A DNA stretch of 64,000 nucleotides from Bacteroidales bacterium (GCA_017465225.1 JAFTWQ010000034.1:16465-80464), one strand, 5' to 3'; numbered from the stretch's first letter, positions 52,471 to 63,884 are shown. Program-made: numbers and translations. The notes: generated from the sequence alone by a model not told the origin.

Positions 52471-55389
52471 ATGAAACGGTTAGTATTATTATTGTTGGTT
52501 ATTATGTGTCCGGTCGCTGCGTCCTTTGCGCAGGATGTATATAACGTACCTATCTCAAGCATTAGGTGCAGCGACCCTTTTATCCTTCCTGACGATACTG
52601 ACAACACATACTACATGTACTCGACAGGAGGAAGAGGACGCGTAATGGCTAGAGCCAGCAAGGATCTGGTAAATTGGACCGAGCCATTTGAAGTGATGAA
52701 ATTCACCAATGACCACTGGGCTGGTGAAAACGCAGCCAGTTGGGCAGCTGAAGTTCATCTTTACAAAGGCAAATACTATCTCTTCACCACCTCCCACACG
52801 GAGGAGGTGATGGAGACGCTGCCGGGCAGAGGAGACATCCCACATAGAGCAACTCAGATATACGTATCTGACTCTCCTAGAGGTCCATTCAAAGACTTCA
52901 CAAACAACATACCGCACACACCATGGAACTGGGCCGCTCTTGATGGTACACTCTGGGTTGAAGACGGTGTTCCATACATGGTGTTCTGCCATGAATGGCT
53001 TCAGATCACCGACGGAACCATGGATGCGGTAAGGCTTCCAGACGACCTGAGCGTACCTGTCGAGAAGCCTTTCAAGCTATTCTCGGCATCGGAAGCGAAG
53101 TGGTCGGGTGAAATGCTTGAGCTTGGTGAAAAGACAAATGGCAAGGACATCGGAGGCAATGTCACTGACGGTCCTTGGCTTTTCAAGACCCAGACAGGCA
53201 AGCTTGGAATGCTTTGGTCGACATGGGGCAAGGAAAGATATGCAATCGGCGTAGCTTACTCGGAATCAGGATCCGTAAAGGGTCCTTGGATTCAGGAACC
53301 ACAGCCTTTATTCCACGACAACGGAGGACACGGAATGATGTTCCGTACATTTGACGGAGAGCTTAAGCTTTGCATGCATTGGGTAGACCAGAGAGACGAA
53401 TTCCCTGGCAGAAGGCCTGTGATCAGAGATCTCGATGATTCGGGTGACAAGCTCGTCCTTCTTCCTGAAAAAGAGAATATCGTCTTCAATTTCAGCAAAA
53501 AAAAGACTATGGCCGGTAAGAAGATTTCTCTCAAGGAATTTGACAAGGACTTCCCTACCGACTGGAGGCCTTACAACTACCTTGTACTTGAGATGACTTC
53601 TTCAACTGCCCAGAGAGTATATCTCGGTCTCACAACATACGACGGATACAATGAGCTACGCCTTATATTCTATGCCCCTAAGGGATGGATAAGGACTGCT
53701 ATTCCTCTGACATATTTCAGAGATCTTCCTGCAGGAGCTCACGATCTCGCAGCAACATACAACCACAAGCGTCCTCTCACCTATATCAACATCGACCATG
53801 GTACAAGAAGCGATCTTGTCGGTGTGGATTCCATCGGATTCAGAATGCATATGCCGGTAAGAGACGAGAAGATTGAGATTGCCAAGGCATATCTTACTGT
53901 CGGAGACCCTGGAGACAAATACCTTAGCACCGAGCCAGCCGTGGATGCTTTCGGTCAGTGGAATCTTGGCGAATTTGAAGGAAAGGTACATTCTGAGAAG
54001 GAACTCAAGGAAGCATGGGCAAAAGAAGATGCTGAAATCGCAGCAATGAAGAACACCCGCTTCTCAAAATACGGAGGCGACCTGAGCCGCAAGACAAAAG
54101 CGACCGGATTCTTCCATGTCAAGAAAGTCAACGGCAAATGGTGGTTTGTAGATCCGGAAGGATATCTGTTCCTTTCTATCAGTTCTAACGGGATGAGCCC
54201 TGGTGGAGCAGGCCTTATCAGAAATCCGATCAAGGGTATTTATACTGAAACTGCACAGGAAGGATTCAAGGAGCCTGATATGAGTCAGTACGCAAGATAC
54301 GGAAGAAGAGCAGAACCAAGAAAAGACCGATTCGGAAGAGAGATTCCTGACAAATACGTAATGCTTACAGCTTGGAACCAGTACAGACGTTTTGGCACTG
54401 AAAACGTAACTGAGAAAGCAAGGCAGCTGGTGGTTGACAGAATGTCTCTCTGGGGGATGAATACTATAGGAAACTGGTCTGACAGAGGTCTTATCGGAAT
54501 GAACCAGAAACCGTTCATGATTTCTCTCAGCGGACTGGGCATCAGCAGCGGTATCCTTGGCATGCCGGATGTTTATGCAGACGGTTTTGCCGAAAGCATC
54601 GATGAAGGCGTACGCAAATCAGTTGAGCCGTTCAAGGGCAACAAGATGCTAATCGGTTATTTCGTAGGAAACGAACCGACATGGAGCAACAAGGAGCTGA
54701 GACTTTGCGAGCTTATAATGGAAGCATCGGACGACATGCCGCTCAAGAAGGCCTTACAGGCATATCTGCGAAAGAACGGAGACACTGAAAGGAGTAGACA
54801 CGCATTCGTGTACGAGACATTCGAAATGTTCCTTGCTGAAGTGCAGAAGGCACTTGACAAGCATGATCCGGACCACTTGAACCTCGGAATCCGCTACGGA
54901 TCAGGAGTTCCAGCTCCAGAAGTGCTCAAGTTGTCAAAGAAATATTTCGACGTCTACAGTTTCAACAACTACGGCATCCAGCCTAACCTTCGCAACATGG
55001 ATATTATCTACAAAGCGACCAAGATGCCTATGATCATCGGTGAATATCATTTCGGAACCACCGACAGAGGTCTTGGAGAATCGCTTGTAAGAGTGACATC
55101 ACAGAAAGAAAGAGGTCTGGCATACATGAATTACACTGAAAAGGCATTCTCTCATAAGGCACTTATCGGAACATCATGGTTCACATGGTACGACCAGCCG
55201 TTCTTCGGACGAGGAGATGGAGAAAATTATAACATCGGTCTCATAGATGCTACCGACAGACCATATGAATGGATGGTAAAGGCTATTCAGCAGGTTTCCG
55301 AGAACTGCTATGACGTCCATGACGGTAAGAAGGCTCCGTTTACCAAGGAGCTCGAACGTGTAGGAGGAACTTTCCCTGATATCTGGTAA
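52471..55389 (+). CDS. GH43-like and GH50-like fusion glycoside hydrolase
   Basis: 972 residues from ATG 52471 (MKRLVLLLLVIMCPVAASFA, signal peptide); the longer frame from 52387 overlaps the previous gene and is rejected. Residues about 25-345 form a five-bladed GH43-like propeller with CSDPFIL (Asp near 35), LDGTLW (Asp near 158) and TDGPWLF (near 232), where classical GH43 has E-G-P. A beta domain and linker with DAFGQWNLGEFEGKV lead to a GH-A clan barrel (about 540-965): GKWWFVDPEGYLFLSISSNGM, acid/base in VGNEPTW (Glu near 735) and nucleophile in IIGEYHFG (Glu near 858). The linker and barrel recall GH50 beta-agarases. A galactan or agar-type glycan is suggested; GH50 membership needs a search. 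Confidence 0.7.
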   Translation: MKRLVLLLLVIMCPVAASFAQDVYNVPISSIRCSDPFILPDDTDNTYYMYSTGGRGRVMARASKDLVNWTEPFEVMKFTNDHWAGENAASWAAEVHLYKGKYYLFTTSHTEEVMETLPGRGDIPHRATQIYVSDSPRGPFKDFTNNIPHTPWNWAALDGTLWVEDGVPYMVFCHEWLQITDGTMDAVRLPDDLSVPVEKPFKLFSASEAKWSGEMLELGEKTNGKDIGGNVTDGPWLFKTQTGKLGMLWSTWGKERYAIGVAYSESGSVKGPWIQEPQPLFHDNGGHGMMFRTFDGELKLCMHWVDQRDEFPGRRPVIRDLDDSGDKLVLLPEKENIVFNFSKKKTMAGKKISLKEFDKDFPTDWRPYNYLVLEMTSSTAQRVYLGLTTYDGYNELRLIFYAPKGWIRTAIPLTYFRDLPAGAHDLAATYNHKRPLTYINIDHGTRSDLVGVDSIGFRMHMPVRDEKIEIAKAYLTVGDPGDKYLSTEPAVDAFGQWNLGEFEGKVHSEKELKEAWAKEDAEIAAMKNTRFSKYGGDLSRKTKATGFFHVKKVNGKWWFVDPEGYLFLSISSNGMSPGGAGLIRNPIKGIYTETAQEGFKEPDMSQYARYGRRAEPRKDRFGREIPDKYVMLTAWNQYRRFGTENVTEKARQLVVDRMSLWGMNTIGNWSDRGLIGMNQKPFMISLSGLGISSGILGMPDVYADGFAESIDEGVRKSVEPFKGNKMLIGYFVGNEPTWSNKELRLCELIMEASDDMPLKKALQAYLRKNGDTERSRHAFVYETFEMFLAEVQKALDKHDPDHLNLGIRYGSGVPAPEVLKLSKKYFDVYSFNNYGIQPNLRNMDIIYKATKMPMIIGEYHFGTTDRGLGESLVRVTSQKERGLAYMNYTEKAFSHKALIGTSWFTWYDQPFFGRGDGENYNIGLIDATDRPYEWMVKAIQQVSENCYDVHDGKKAPFTKELERVGGTFPDIW

Positions 55390-55395
55390 GAATAA

Positions 55396-58443
<3,048 letters not shown>

Positions 58444-58479
58444 TGAGGCGAAAGCTTCATAAACGTCATATTGTTATTG

Positions 58480-58514
58480 AAGATGACCGGATGTGATATT
58501 CGGTCATCTTTTTT
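58480..58514 (+). terminator. Rho-independent terminator of the polysaccharide locus
   Basis: Ten-base-pair stem AAGATGACCG (58480-58489) with CGGTCATCTT (58501-58510), 11-base loop, then a T run, 37 nt after the beta-galactosidase stop. Confidence 0.85.
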
Positions 58515-58573
58515 GTCATGACAATGAATAAGGCTGACATATTGTCAGTTTTTCCCGGATGGCAGATTATTTG

Positions 58574-58581
58574 TATCTTTG
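58574..58581 (+). promoter_or_regulatory. -7 box of the grpE-dnaJ operon
   Basis: TATCTTTG fits TAnnTTTG exactly. No clear TTTG at -33. No heat-shock CIRCE-type inverted repeat was seen around it. Confidence 0.45.
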
Positions 58582-58623
58582 CCGGTCGATTGATGAAACA
58601 TAGATTTCAACACAAACGATAAG

Positions 58624-58791
58624 ATGCTTATAACCACCACAATAGTGCTTTTGCTGGCACTTTTATTTGGAAAGATAACATTTAAGGAGATTAAGGAATA
58701 TGTCAGAAAACGTAAAGACGGACGTGGAAATGAATGTACAGGAGGAGGATCTGAAAGAGACTCCGGTGACAGAGGAAAACACGCCAGATAA
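58624..58791 (+). CDS. Small membrane ORF overlapping grpE
   Basis: 55 codons from ATG 58624: one hydrophobic helix (MLITTTIVLLLALLFGKITF), then a basic tail [17 protein letters not shown], and a tail that runs 92 nt into grpE in another frame. It is the first ATG after the -7 box, so ribosomes would meet it first. The hydrophobic-plus-basic build looks like a real small membrane protein, but the 3' part may be coincidental. Confidence 0.35.
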   Translation: MLITTTIVLLLALLFGKITFKEIKEYVRKRKDGRGNECTGGGSERDSGDRGKHAR

Positions 58792-59338
58792 CGAGGCTCC
58801 GGTACAGGAGGAAGATAAGAAAGAGGAGAAGAAGGGATTCCTGAAGAGGGGCTGCAGCAAGGAAAAGGCTAAGATCGAGGAGCTTGAGAAGAAGGTTGCC
58901 GGTCTGGAAGAGAAGGCTGCAAAGGATAAGGACGATTACATCAGGCTCATGGCCGAGTTCGACAACTACCGCAGACGCACATCGCAGGAAAAGCTCGAGC
59001 TCGTAAGCATGGCCTCGACCGATACGATCAAGGGAATGCTTCCGGTTCTCGACGACTGCGAAAGAGCCCTCCAGGTGCTCAAGGAGTCGGACGACAGCGA
59101 TGCAGCAAAAGAAGGTACCGAGCTGATCTACAGCAAGTTGATGGGCTACCTCAAGAGCAAGGGACTCGCTGTCATCGAGGCAAAGGACCGGCCATTCGAC
59201 ACTGACCTTCATGAAGCTGTGGCGCAGTTCCCGGTTCAGGAAGAGGAGCAGAAGGGCAAGGTCTTCGATGTGGTTCAGACCGGATATACACTCAATGGAA
59301 AAGTAATCCGCTTCGCAAAAGTGGTAGTGGGAATCTGA
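58700..59338 (+). CDS. grpE: Nucleotide exchange factor GrpE
   Basis: 212 residues. An acidic, disordered N-terminus (about 1-50), a long coiled coil about 50-120 ([36 protein letters not shown]) and the C-terminal beta-wing ([33 protein letters not shown]) define GrpE. It speeds ADP release from DnaK during protein folding. It precedes dnaJ by 1 nt, so the two are coupled; dnaK is not in the window. The N-terminal extension is longer than in E. coli (197 residues) as is common in Bacteroidota. Confidence 0.93.
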   Translation: MSENVKTDVEMNVQEEDLKETPVTEENTPDNEAPVQEEDKKEEKKGFLKRGCSKEKAKIEELEKKVAGLEEKAAKDKDDYIRLMAEFDNYRRRTSQEKLELVSMASTDTIKGMLPVLDDCERALQVLKESDDSDAAKEGTELIYSKLMGYLKSKGLAVIEAKDRPFDTDLHEAVAQFPVQEEEQKGKVFDVVQTGYTLNGKVIRFAKVVVGI

Positions 59339-59339
59339 T

Positions 59340-60506
59340 ATGGCAAAAAGAGATTATTATGAGGTGCTGGGCGTCGACAAGAGCGCATCAGCCGATGAAA
59401 TAAAGAGAGCTTACAGGAAGCTTGCTGTCAAGTACCACCCTGACAAGAATCCGGGCGACAAGGAAGCCGAGGAGAAGTTCAAGGAGGCAGCAGAGGCGTA
59501 CTCCATCCTGAGCGATGCTGACAAGAAGGCCAGATATGACCAGTTCGGACATGCGGGCGTAGACGGAGCGGCACCTGACTTCAGCGGCGGATTCGGAAAC
59601 CTTAACGACATCCTCAATGACCTGTTCGGAGGAGCGTTCGGAGGTGGATTCAGCGGATTCGGCGGCGGTTTCGGAGGTGGCTTCGGAGGCGGAAGACAGC
59701 AGCAGAGAGTATATAGAGGACGCGACATACGCGTACGCGTGAAGCTGACTCTCGAGGAAATCGCAAAAGGAGTCGAGAAAGAGATCAGCATCGAGAAAAG
59801 CGTTCCATGCCCTGAATGCGGCGGAAAGGGAGCAAAGAACAGCTCTGACATCAAGACCTGCTCTGCCTGCAACGGTACTGGCCAGGTACAGAGAGTCGCG
59901 AACTCGATCTTCGGGCAGACCGTGACATACTCTACATGCCAGCAGTGCGGAGGTGAAGGAAAGGTAATCACCAACCCATGCCGCAGCTGTGGCGGAAGCG
60001 GACTTGTACGCAAGCGCGAAACAATCAAGGTAAAGATTCCTGCAGGAGTCGAAGCCGGAATGCAGCTCACCATCCAGGGACAGGGCCATGCAGCAAAGAA
60101 CAACGGCATCAACGGAGACCTTCTCGTCGTTATCGAGGAGCAGGAACATCCTAACCTCAAGCGCGAGGGCAACAACCTTTATTATACAAAGGTGATTTCG
60201 CTGCCGGATGCTATCCTCGGAGCAGAAGTCGAAGTGCCATGTCTCGACGGTCCATACAAGATCAAGGTCGATGCGGGCACACAGTCCGGAACAGTCGTAA
60301 GACTCCGTAACAAGGGTCTCCCTACCGTAAACGGATATGGCGGAACCGGCGACATGTATGTGAAATTCGCCGTATGGATTCCAAAGAAGCTCGACAAGGA
60401 GGAGAAGGCCATCATCGAGTCACTTCGCGGAAAGGATGCCTTCAAGCCTAATCCGACAAAGGAAGACAAGAGCTTTTTCGACAAACTGAAGGATCTTTTC
60501 GACTGA
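59340..60506 (+). CDS. dnaJ: Chaperone DnaJ
   Basis: 388 residues, complete type I J-protein. J domain 1-70 with the HPD motif in KYHPDKN; glycine/phenylalanine region about 75-120; four zinc-binding CxxCxGxG motifs ([32 protein letters not shown]) about 155-230; two C-terminal substrate-binding beta domains to about 370. It delivers unfolded clients to DnaK and stimulates its ATPase. It starts 1 nt after grpE. All key residues are present. Confidence 0.96.
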   Translation: MAKRDYYEVLGVDKSASADEIKRAYRKLAVKYHPDKNPGDKEAEEKFKEAAEAYSILSDADKKARYDQFGHAGVDGAAPDFSGGFGNLNDILNDLFGGAFGGGFSGFGGGFGGGFGGGRQQQRVYRGRDIRVRVKLTLEEIAKGVEKEISIEKSVPCPECGGKGAKNSSDIKTCSACNGTGQVQRVANSIFGQTVTYSTCQQCGGEGKVITNPCRSCGGSGLVRKRETIKVKIPAGVEAGMQLTIQGQGHAAKNNGINGDLLVVIEEQEHPNLKREGNNLYYTKVISLPDAILGAEVEVPCLDGPYKIKVDAGTQSGTVVRLRNKGLPTVNGYGGTGDMYVKFAVWIPKKLDKEEKAIIESLRGKDAFKPNPTKEDKSFFDKLKDLFD

Positions 60507-60551
60507 TTTAGGAGCAGAAAAGAATCTTTTTTCAAAAAAAGTCTAAAAAAG

Positions 60552-60582
60552 TTTGCAGGTTTAAATTTTATTCCTACCTTTG
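60552..60582 (+). promoter_or_regulatory. rplS promoter, consensus Bacteroidota type
   Basis: TTTG (60552-60555), 19-bp spacer, TACCTTTG (60575-60582). Both elements and spacing are exact. Transcription should begin near 60588, leaving a leader of about 75 nt before rplS. Confidence 0.8.
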
Positions 60583-60598
60583 CAATCCCAAAACAAAA

Positions 60599-60637
60599 GC
60601 AACCTCTTGCGAAGGGTGAAAAATAGCGCAATGTTGC
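60599..60637 (+). promoter_or_regulatory. Structured rplS leader, possible autoregulatory element
   Basis: Two nested stems are visible in the 5' leader: GCAAC (60599-60603) with GTTGC (60633-60637), and TTGCG (60607-60611) with CGCAA (60627-60631), separated by small internal bulges and closed by a purine-rich loop. Ribosomal-protein leaders often bind their own product; L19 leaders are known in other bacteria. Whether this one matches is inference. Confidence 0.4.
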
Positions 60638-60662
60638 CACTAAATTTTAATTTAATACAGAA

Positions 60663-61034
60663 ATGGATCTTATTAAAGTAGTAGAGCAGGCATTTGCTAA
60701 CGAGCAGGTTGCAAGCTACCCAAAATTCAAGGCCGGTGACACAATCACCGTGACATACAGAATCAAGGAGGGTGACAAGGAAAGACTTCAGAAGTTCAGA
60801 GGAACAGTTATCCAGCTCCGCGGAGCTTCTGCAGCAACAAGAACTTTCACAGTCCGCAAGGTTGCAAGCGGTGTTGGTGTTGAGAGAATCTTCCCAATGG
60901 AGTCACCATTCATCGAGTCAATCGAACTCAACAAGGTAGGTAAGGTTCGTAGAGCACGTATCTTCTATCTCAGAGAGCTTTCAGGTAAGAAGGCACGCAT
61001 CAAGGAGAAGAAGGTTGCCATAAAGAACGACTAA
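60663..61034 (+). CDS. rplS: 50S ribosomal protein L19
   Basis: 123 residues, typical L19 length. Motifs: FKAGDTITVTYRIKEGDKER, QKFRGTVIQLRG, TFTVRKVASGVGVERIFPM, SPFIESIELNKVGKVRRARI and FYLRELSGKKARIKEK. It sits at the subunit interface of the ribosome. Strong consensus promoter, highly biased codons, and a tRNA gene 10 nt downstream in the same direction, so the tRNA may be processed from the rplS transcript. Confidence 0.97.
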   Translation: MDLIKVVEQAFANEQVASYPKFKAGDTITVTYRIKEGDKERLQKFRGTVIQLRGASAATRTFTVRKVASGVGVERIFPMESPFIESIELNKVGKVRRARIFYLRELSGKKARIKEKKVAIKND

Positions 61035-61044
61035 GACATACAAC

Positions 61045-61121
61045 GGCTCCGTAGCTCAACTGAATAGAGCATCTGACTACGGATCAGAAGGTTACAGGTT
61101 TGAATCCTGTCGGAGTCACCA
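61045..61121 (+). tRNA. tRNA-Arg (anticodon ACG)
   Basis: Complete cloverleaf: acceptor GGCTCCG with CGGAGTC (one G-U pair), D stem GCTC/GAGC, anticodon stem TCTGA/TCAGA with loop CTACGGA (anticodon at 61079-61081), T arm ACAGG-TTTGAAT-CCTGT, and an encoded CCA end. A of ACG is expected to be deaminated to inosine to read CGN codons. Confidence 0.95.
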
Positions 61122-61122
61122 G

Positions 61123-61154
61123 ACTGACCATCGGAAACGATGGTCAGTTTTTTT
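61123..61154 (+). terminator. Rho-independent terminator after tRNA-Arg
   Basis: Perfect 11-bp stem ACTGACCATCG (61123-61133) with CGATGGTCAGT (61138-61148), GAAA loop, then a run of T. Ends the rplS-tRNA transcript. Confidence 0.92.
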
Positions 61155-61182
61155 GTACCCGGTACCCAGCAAGAATCCCTCA

Positions 61183-61363
61183 TCCGTAAACAAAGGGTTT
61201 TTACGGACAGGAACTCTCTAAACATATCACCCATCCGTAATAATGGCCATATTACGGACAAGTTATAACAAATCAGCAAGGTCATCCGTAAAAACGGCTA
61301 TATTACGGATGGCCTTTAATGTATTGCCCCGAAACGGACGTAGGATAGTCCAGTTCCGTTTCG
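61183..61363. repeat. Four hairpins with TCCGTAA or CGAAACGGA arms
   Basis: Stems at 61183-61190/61200-61207 (TCCGTAAA), 61234-61241/61251-61258 (TCCGTAAT), 61283-61291/61303-61311 (CATCCGTAA) and 61330-61338/61355-61363 (CGAAACGGA). Loops are 9 to 16 nt. The third is 28 nt downstream of the second, and the fourth changes to the arm sequence used in the 144-bp array that follows. Confidence 0.8.
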
Positions 61364-61401
61364 CGGAGGAGAAAACGGACTTACAAAAAGTTTACGAGAC
61401 G

Positions 61402-61869
61402 CGAAACGGATGTCAGGAGTGCCATGTACGTTTCGCGGTGGGGAAAACATGTTAAAGGGCTGAAGACTTGCCATGAAACCGATGTAGGACACTCCACGTC
61501 AGTTTCGCAGAGGGAAAAGTTGGCTGAAGGACGATTTCATGGTCACGAAACGGATGTCAGGAGTGCCATGTCCGTTTCGCGGTGGGGAAAACATGTTAAA
61601 GGGCTGAAGACTTGCCATGAAACCGATGTAGGACACTCCACATCCGTTTCGCAGAGGGAAAAGCTGGCTGAAGAACAATTTCATGGTCATGAAACGGATG
61701 TCAGGGGTGCCATGTACGTTTCGCGGTGGGGAAAACATGTTAAAGGGCTGAAGACTTGCCATGAAACGGATGTAGGACACTCCACGTCAGTTTCGCAGAG
61801 GGAAAAGCTGGCTGAAGGACGATTTCATGGTCACGAAACGGATGACAGAGGTGCCATGTCCGTTTCGCG
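61402..61869. repeat. 144-bp tandem repeat array with embedded hairpins
   Basis: Units start at 61402, 61546, 61690 and 61834: three full copies of exactly 144 bp and a 36-bp partial fourth. Each unit has two hairpins with arms of GAAACGGA/TCCGTTTC type (perfect at 61546-61579 and 61834-61867, one or two mismatches elsewhere). Because 144 is divisible by three, an ORF (61424-62062) runs through it with a 48-residue repeat, and ORFs exist on the other strand too; these are taken as by-products of the repeat, not genes. Confidence 0.85.
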
Positions 61870-61942
61870 ACAGGACAGGGCAGGGCAGGGCAAAACAAGA
61901 CAGGACAAGGCAAGACAAGACAAGGCAAGACAAGACAAGACT
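61868..61942. repeat. Purine-rich low-complexity tract
   Basis: Degenerate tandem repetition of CAGGG, CAGGA and CAAGA five-base units, directly after the 144-bp array and ending 9 nt before the stop codon of the convergent barrel-protein gene. One strand is almost free of T. Confidence 0.75.
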
Positions 61943-61950
61943 GGCCCTTA

Positions 61951-63228
61951 TCAGAAGGTGAAGCGGAGGCCGGCGCGGGCGGAGATCATGAAAGGCTCGC
62001 GAGTCCTGAAGGTCTGCAATGAGCCTTCGTTCAATGAGTATGAGAAGTCCGGCTCGAAATAGAGGCCGACCATAGGGACGATGTTGAACTGGAAACCCAG
62101 GGAACCGTTGACTCCGAACAGGAACTGCTTTTCATGCAGTCTTTCGTCCCCGACTGTTGCATAGAGGCATTTGTCCATCTGCATGCCGGCTCCCATATAG
62201 AAATTGAAATGCTTCCTGTTAACAAGCATCCAGTCAAGTCTTACCGGAATGCCTAGATAGTGTACAGACTGCCTTGCACTTTCAGATCTTGAAGTATTAT
62301 TGTAACGTCTGTTTCGGGTAGAATTATACCTGGTATAGTTCAGACCGGTGTTTACGGAAAGCCTGTCGGTAAGGCGGAATCTTGCAGACACGCCTATAGA
62401 AACAGGTATCTCGTGAGTATACTTGTCTGTATATCCATTGCTGCCAGTCTTCATCCTGGCCTGGAGAGGCTCCTGATCAGGCATATCGACACCTGTCGAA
62501 TCGGCAGGAGGATCCGGTGGTACAGGTGCGCCATGATCCGGAACCATAGGATCTGTCATGATATCCATCATCTTGATCACAGGAGTACCTGACACAGAAC
62601 CGGACATTCCAACAGAAACAGGCCGTCTCTTTCTCTTTGGAGCAACTTCCGGAAAATCTTCAAGATCCAAGAAATTATCTGCCATAAGCCTGTCATTTAC
62701 CGAAGTGGTATCCCTGATCACATCGAAGGTCTCCGGCTTTCCTTCATCAGAAGCCTTCTCGTCAGAAGCCTTTCCACCCAAATCCTTAACCTCCGGTACC
62801 TCTTCGGCTGAATCATCAGCCGGATTCTCTGCCATCAAAACCTCATCATCAAGCTGCTTCTCAATGATTTCAACAGCAGGACGTGACCTTTTGAGCGGAG
62901 CAACAGGCCCAACGACTTCATTATCCGGCTCTGCAAGAACAGAATCCGGATCAGCTACGGTATCAGCAGGCATGACATCTTCAACAGGAGGAATCTCCTC
63001 GGCTGTAAGATCATCCATTACCGGAGATTCACCAGGACGCATGAGAAGCAGAACAAGCGCGACGGCAGCAGCGATGCCCGTGAGACTTCCGGCCCACGCA
63101 AACACAGCAGCCCTCTTCTTTCTCTTTGAGGCTGCATATTTCTGCTGAAGGACATTCCAGTCATCAGCAGGCAGCGGCTCCTCGATGTCCGCGAGCTCCT
63201 CACCTATGATATCTGTCCAGTCTTCCAT
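61951..63228 (-). CDS. Single-span membrane protein with C-terminal outer-membrane barrel domain, sigma-factor partner
   Basis: 425 residues from ATG 63228, which overlaps the sigma-factor stop by 4 nt (or one codon earlier, 63231). Residues about 1-42 are cytoplasmic and acidic (EDWTDIIGEELADIEEPLPA, ADDWNVLQQKYA), as in anti-sigma factors; a transmembrane helix follows at about 44-62; about 65-260 is acidic, proline-rich and disordered; about 265-425 has alternating strands (HEIPVSIGVSARFRLTDRLSV, GLNYTRYNSTRN, FYMGAGMQMDK) ending ARAGLRFTF, as in outer-membrane beta-barrels. Translational coupling with an ECF sigma factor suggests it controls that factor. Similar sigma/barrel pairs occur in Bacteroidota. 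Confidence 0.7.
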   Translation of the reverse strand: MEDWTDIIGEELADIEEPLPADDWNVLQQKYAASKRKKRAAVFAWAGSLTGIAAAVALVLLLMRPGESPVMDDLTAEEIPPVEDVMPADTVADPDSVLAEPDNEVVGPVAPLKRSRPAVEIIEKQLDDEVLMAENPADDSAEEVPEVKDLGGKASDEKASDEGKPETFDVIRDTTSVNDRLMADNFLDLEDFPEVAPKRKRRPVSVGMSGSVSGTPVIKMMDIMTDPMVPDHGAPVPPDPPADSTGVDMPDQEPLQARMKTGSNGYTDKYTHEIPVSIGVSARFRLTDRLSVNTGLNYTRYNSTRNRRYNNTSRSESARQSVHYLGIPVRLDWMLVNRKHFNFYMGAGMQMDKCLYATVGDERLHEKQFLFGVNGSLGFQFNIVPMVGLYFEPDFSYSLNEGSLQTFRTREPFMISARAGLRFTF

Positions 63229-63788
63229 CATAATCCGTTTCTCCTTATATATTCCCTGACATTTTCCGCCAGCTGTTCCCTTGCCTTGAACAGAAGCGAG
63301 GATGATGTCTTCTCCTTTATATCAAGCATCTGCGCTATGTCCTTATGCGAATATCCTTCCACACAGTAGAGGTTGAACACCACCCTCTTTGTATGCGGAA
63401 GCTCCCCTACCATCCTCATAAGCTCCGCCTTCGGAATCTTCAGTATATCTTCATTCTGAGGTTCCGGTATCTTCTCCTGCGTCTGATCCAGCTGGACGGT
63501 CTCGAAGCGTTTCTTCTTCCGGAGTGTATCGATCACCAGATTGACCGTCACCCTGGAGCACCAGGACTTCAGAGTTCCCGTAGGACGGTACTTCCCTATC
63601 GTGTCAAAGATCTTTATTATGCTGTCATGCATCAGGTCGCGCGCCTCATCCCTGTCTCCTACATATCTGATACAGAGCGCATAGAGGGATGCCGCATACC
63701 TTGTATACAGCTCTTTCCTGGCCTTTTCGTCTCCACGGGCGCACAATTCCGCCAGTCTGATGTCCTCTATGTTTATTATCTCTGCCAA
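63228..63788 (-). CDS. ECF-type RNA polymerase sigma factor
   Basis: 186 residues, usual size. Region sigma-2 about 10-80 (ELYTRYAASLYALCIRYVGDRDEARDLMHDSIIKIF) and sigma-4 about 125-180 (LPHTKRVVFNLYCVEGYSHKDIAQMLDIKEKTSSSLLFKAR) with its helix-turn-helix are both intact. It directs RNA polymerase to a specific regulon. The overlapping downstream gene is its probable membrane partner. A -7 box TACATTTG lies at 63834-63841. Confidence 0.9.
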   Translation of the reverse strand: MAEIINIEDIRLAELCARGDEKARKELYTRYAASLYALCIRYVGDRDEARDLMHDSIIKIFDTIGKYRPTGTLKSWCSRVTVNLVIDTLRKKKRFETVQLDQTQEKIPEPQNEDILKIPKAELMRMVGELPHTKRVVFNLYCVEGYSHKDIAQMLDIKEKTSSSLLFKAREQLAENVREYIRRNGL

Positions 63789-63833
63789 TTGGTTTTCTGC
63801 CTATATAACGGAAGAAGGATGAAAATACTTCCA

Positions 63834-63841
63834 CAAATGTA
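63834..63841 (-). promoter_or_regulatory. -7 box of the sigma-factor operon
   Basis: Minus-strand TACATTTG matches TAnnTTTG, 45 nt upstream of the sigma-factor start. No -33 TTTG at standard spacing. Confidence 0.4.
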
Positions 63842-63884
63842 TATAAACATATTAAAAAAAGGGAACGATATACGTGTTTACACT

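Larger units (their letters stand above)
61155..61950. other. Gene-free repeat region between tRNA-Arg and the sigma-factor operon
   Basis: 796 bp made of the tandem GTACCC duplication (61155-61167), four hairpins, the 144-bp array and the purine tract. No protein-coding gene is supported. Confidence 0.7.

Noticed and set aside
59388-60175. Two overlapping minus-strand ORFs of about 250 codons opposite dnaJ
   Set aside because: They mirror the glycine-rich and cysteine-rich coding of dnaJ and have no motif or promoter; shadows of the real gene.
61045-61121. tRNA-Arg as integration site of a mobile element
   Set aside because: No integrase and no repeated tRNA 3' end were found within the window; the downstream repeats do not copy the tRNA sequence.
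61183-61869. CRISPR array
   Set aside because: Repeats are long (144 bp) without unique spacers, the short palindromic arms are at irregular distances, and no cas genes are present.
61424-62062. 212-codon ORF with a 48-residue repeat on the plus strand
   Set aside because: It runs only through the 144-bp repeat array and into the antisense of the barrel gene. The period divisible by three keeps all frames open, the minus strand has similar ORFs, and no start signal or family resemblance is seen.
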